From contig DBVT01000053.1 of assembly GCA_002308775.1 (NCBI GenBank), positions 10,004 to 18,617 on the forward strand: 8,614 bases of DNA. The letters run 5' to 3'. Shown in pieces: positions 6,899 through 8,614 of the stretch (its first letter is position 1; the number at the start of each line of letters is the position of its first letter). This DNA comes from Mageeibacillus sp. UBA1257. Its GTDB lineage: Bacteria; Bacillota; Clostridia; UBA1212; UBA1257. Both the position numbers and the translations under genes were made by a program. Under the pieces are notes generated by a model that made no database searches, was not told the origin of the DNA, and was given only the letters and a program-made list of their open reading frames with translations.

Positions 6899-7890
6899 GC
6901 GGCTTGATAAAAATATCGTCATACGATTGCGGTTTTCCTTTTATTGTACTCGACGGGGTCGATTCCTTCGACACAAAGGACATTTTCGAATGCGGCCAGT
7001 GTTTCCGCTGGGCACGTGTAAAAATGTCTCGAAATGATATCATTTTACTCGACGCAAAGACAGAAAAACAGAAAAAACAGGCGGAATTTCTTCCCGAAGA
7101 CGACGCTCCCGGTTACATCACTGCCGCAAAAGGCAAGGTCGTAAAAGTCTTTTCGAAAGGTGACAGAGTCTGGATACTGAACGCAAGTCCGGAAGATCAC
7201 GAAAACATCTGGCGCGACTATTTCGACATGGACAGGGACTACGAAAGCGTCAAGGAAGAACTCTCAAAAATAGACGGCGATATGAAGGAAGCGACGAGGT
7301 GCTACGGCGGCATAAGGATACTTAAACAGGAACCGTTTGAAACGCTCATATCTTTCATCGTTTCAGCCAACAACAATATTCCGAGGATAAAAAAGATAAT
7401 AGGCAACCTTTGCGAAATGTTCGGAGAAGAGCTGGAAATGCCGGCTTCTTTTAAAAGGGAAGCAGACGAATATCTGATGCGCAGAGATTTTCCGGATCCG
7501 GAGAGGATAGCCTGCTCGTGCGTTGAAGACATAAGCGACAGGACGCATGCAGGATACAGGTGCGACTACATCCTGAAGACGGCAGGACGCTACATTGACG
7601 CTCCGATCGACGTTCAAAAACTCAGAGATTCATCATACGAAGAAGCATTTTCCTTTGTCTCGTCATACACGGGAGTGGGTCCGAAGGTCGCAGACTGCAT
7701 ACTGCTTTTTACCGGGATGAAAGACGAGGCATTCCCCGTAGACGTCTGGGTAAAAAGGGTCATAACCAAACTTTACAAGCCCGAAAAATGCGGCGTAAAC
7801 GCTATCAGACAGTTCGGAAGGGAATATTTCGGGAGGTACGCCGGTATCGCGCAGGAGTATCTGTTCGCATATATACGTAACGAAGACTAA
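6895..7890 (+). CDS. ogg: 8-oxoguanine DNA glycosylase/AP lyase, OGG1 family
   Basis: OGG1-type enzymes excise 8-oxoguanine opposite cytosine and then nick the abasic site by beta-elimination. The 331-residue protein shows the OGG N-terminal domain (about 10-130), with GQCFRW at 34-39 matching human GQSFRW, whose Gly42 contacts the oxidised base. The helix-hairpin-helix glycosylase domain follows (about 140-331). SANNNIPRI (157-165) holds the asparagine run equivalent to human Asn149. The HhH-GPD motif is GVGPKVADC (260-268), with catalytic K264 (human K249) and C268 (human C253), and PVDVW holds catalytic D283 (human D268). IAQEYLF (318-324) supplies Q320 and F324, equivalent to human Q315 and F319, which form the base pocket. 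All residues needed for activity are therefore visible. Proteins of this family are known from clostridia such as C. acetobutylicum. The ATGA overlap with addB implies translational coupling to a double-strand-break repair subunit. AlkA is the main alternative but lacks the N-terminal GQxFRW and AQ..LF features. The gene symbol is by family, not by species convention. Confidence 0.93.
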   Translation: MSGLIKISSYDCGFPFIVLDGVDSFDTKDIFECGQCFRWARVKMSRNDIILLDAKTEKQKKQAEFLPEDDAPGYITAAKGKVVKVFSKGDRVWILNASPEDHENIWRDYFDMDRDYESVKEELSKIDGDMKEATRCYGGIRILKQEPFETLISFIVSANNNIPRIKKIIGNLCEMFGEELEMPASFKREADEYLMRRDFPDPERIACSCVEDISDRTHAGYRCDYILKTAGRYIDAPIDVQKLRDSSYEEAFSFVSSYTGVGPKVADCILLFTGMKDEAFPVDVWVKRVITKLYKPEKCGVNAIRQFGREYFGRYAGIAQEYLFAYIRNED

Positions 7891-7906
7891 TAATCAAATT
7901 ATTGAC

Positions 7907-7913
7907 GGAGGTG
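7907..7913 (+). promoter_or_regulatory. Ribosome binding site that sets a GTG start
   Basis: GGAGGTG lies 9 bases before GTG at 7923. No ATG in this frame precedes the hydrophobic segment, so the GTG is the credible start. The in-frame GTG at 7911 lies within the binding site itself and is not a reasonable start. Confidence 0.8.
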
Positions 7914-7922
7914 TATTTTACA

Positions 7923-8614
7923 GTGAAAACATTTTGTGAAAAATCAAAAAGACCTTTCAGAACTCTTGCTGTGACGATCGTTTCGGCAGTCCTTGCTGCT
8001 GCGATGGCTGTTCCTGCAGTGTCCTTCGCGAGCGGCGGGGAGCAGGCGGAATACAGGACGGAAGAATATGACATTTCAGAGGATTACTGGGAAGCTGATT
8101 GGAATTGCGTCGCGGCGGGCGAAGGACCTGTCACTCTCGATTTCGGCGGTTCGTTCGGAAGCGGGATAAGATACTCCGAACCGATAGACGTATCGAAACA
8201 GGTCGATTTTACGATCTCTGTAGACAGTTGGACATATGGCGGAGATTGCTGGTTCTCATTCGTCTTCGGAAAAGAGGAGGCCCCTGTTTTTGAAGATCCT
8301 AACAGGTCGTATGATACGGGAATATCGTGGCTTTTTTACCGCAAGGAACACGAGCTGCTCGTATATGAAATGCCTCCTTGCCAGGGCGTAGTAGCAGGAT
8401 GGAATGTACTGGGAGAGATGGGAAAGGATGTCAAGTTTCGCATGATCCCCGATACGGACGGATGGGCTATGTATATCGCGCAATCAGGTTCCGGGGAATA
8501 CATAAAGGAAGGTCTCGTACCGTACGACCGGGCACCGGAAGATTTCTTTGACGGCGGTATGGCTTATTTCGGAATATTCATCTACGATCCTGCAAAAGAG
8601 CAAGGAAACGTTGA
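7923..8614 (+). CDS. Secreted protein of unknown function, 5' part (runs off the window)
   Basis: From the GTG at 7923 the frame stays open for 230 codons to the window edge, so the protein is incomplete. Its start has a classical Sec signal peptide: a basic region with K2, K7, K9, R10 and R13, a hydrophobic core from L15 to about V33, and a likely type I cleavage site after A36 in VSFA-SGG. No lipobox cysteine is present, so it is not an obvious lipoprotein. The exported portion is acidic and aromatic, with alternating patterns such as VTLDFGGSFG (70-79), VDFTISVDSW (94-103) and CWFSFVFG (109-116) that suggest a beta-sandwich. A carbohydrate-binding or concanavalin-like (LamG or glycoside hydrolase-type) fold is possible, but I cannot name a family. 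Three cysteines in the exported part (C62, C109 and one in MPPCQG) could form a disulphide. It is 32 bases after the glycosylase gene with no clear terminator between, yet its role appears unrelated to DNA repair. Start and export are well supported; function is not. Confidence 0.8.
   Translation, partial: MKTFCEKSKRPFRTLAVTIVSAVLAAAMAVPAVSFASGGEQAEYRTEEYDISEDYWEADWNCVAAGEGPVTLDFGGSFGSGIRYSEPIDVSKQVDFTISVDSWTYGGDCWFSFVFGKEEAPVFEDPNRSYDTGISWLFYRKEHELLVYEMPPCQGVVAGWNVLGEMGKDVKFRMIPDTDGWAMYIAQSGSGEYIKEGLVPYDRAPEDFFDGGMAYFGIFIYDPAKEQGNV

Noticed and set aside
7889..7903. A perfect 6-base inverted repeat (AATAAT-CAA-ATTATT) just after the glycosylase stop, considered as a terminator
   Set aside because: The stem is entirely A/T, has a 3-base loop and is not followed by a T run, so it would be too unstable for intrinsic termination.
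7902..7919. TTGACG followed by TATTTT, considered as a promoter for the secreted-protein gene
   Set aside because: The two boxes are only 6 bases apart instead of about 17, and nothing like a -10 box occurs at the proper distance; TTGACG here is partly the lead-in to the ribosome binding site.
1..8614. Search by eye for CRISPR repeats, insertion sequences, tRNA or rRNA genes, riboswitches and attachment sites
   Set aside because: Nearly all bases are taken by intact housekeeping genes, gaps are at most 41 bases, and no direct or inverted repeats of notable length were seen.

Overview
The window looks like ordinary, tightly packed chromosomal housekeeping DNA from an anaerobic Firmicute of the class Clostridia. 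The basis is the era-recO pair, a B. subtilis-type YhaM exonuclease, an AddB (not RecB/RecC) recombination subunit, a clostridial-style OGG1-like glycosylase, strong purine-rich Shine-Dalgarno sites, and heavy use of AGA/AGG and ATA codons at roughly balanced base composition. The genus cannot be fixed from the sequence alone.

All seven recognisable genes lie on the plus strand. Bases 1-106 hold a probable tail of an upstream gene and the leader of era. Then come era (107-1015), recO (1017-1652), a phosphopentomutase gene deoB (1664-2839), a yhaM-type exonuclease gene (2881-3870), addB (3896-6898), an OGG1-type 8-oxoguanine DNA glycosylase (6895-7890), and the 5' part of a gene for a secreted protein of unknown function (7923 to the window edge). 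Gaps run from a 4-base overlap to 41 bases. No convincing terminator or internal promoter is visible, so the genes could be read as one long transcript, although an operon break before the secreted protein is plausible on functional grounds.

The common theme is genome and RNA upkeep. Era matures the 30S ribosomal subunit; RecO loads RecA during gap and break repair; AddB is half of the AddAB helicase-nuclease that resects double-strand breaks; the glycosylase removes oxidised guanine; YhaM trims RNA or DNA 3' ends; and DeoB recycles pentose phosphates from nucleosides. The last gene changes theme: it has a Sec signal peptide and a beta-rich exported portion.

The points most worth checking are that addB is not followed by addA but directly by the translationally coupled glycosylase gene, that RecO lacks the usual zinc-finger cysteines, that DeoB has a divergent C-terminal end, and that the exported gene starts at GTG and is easily missed. 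I found no mobile element, CRISPR array, RNA gene or evident new defence-type system. There is no gene-free stretch over 300 bases.
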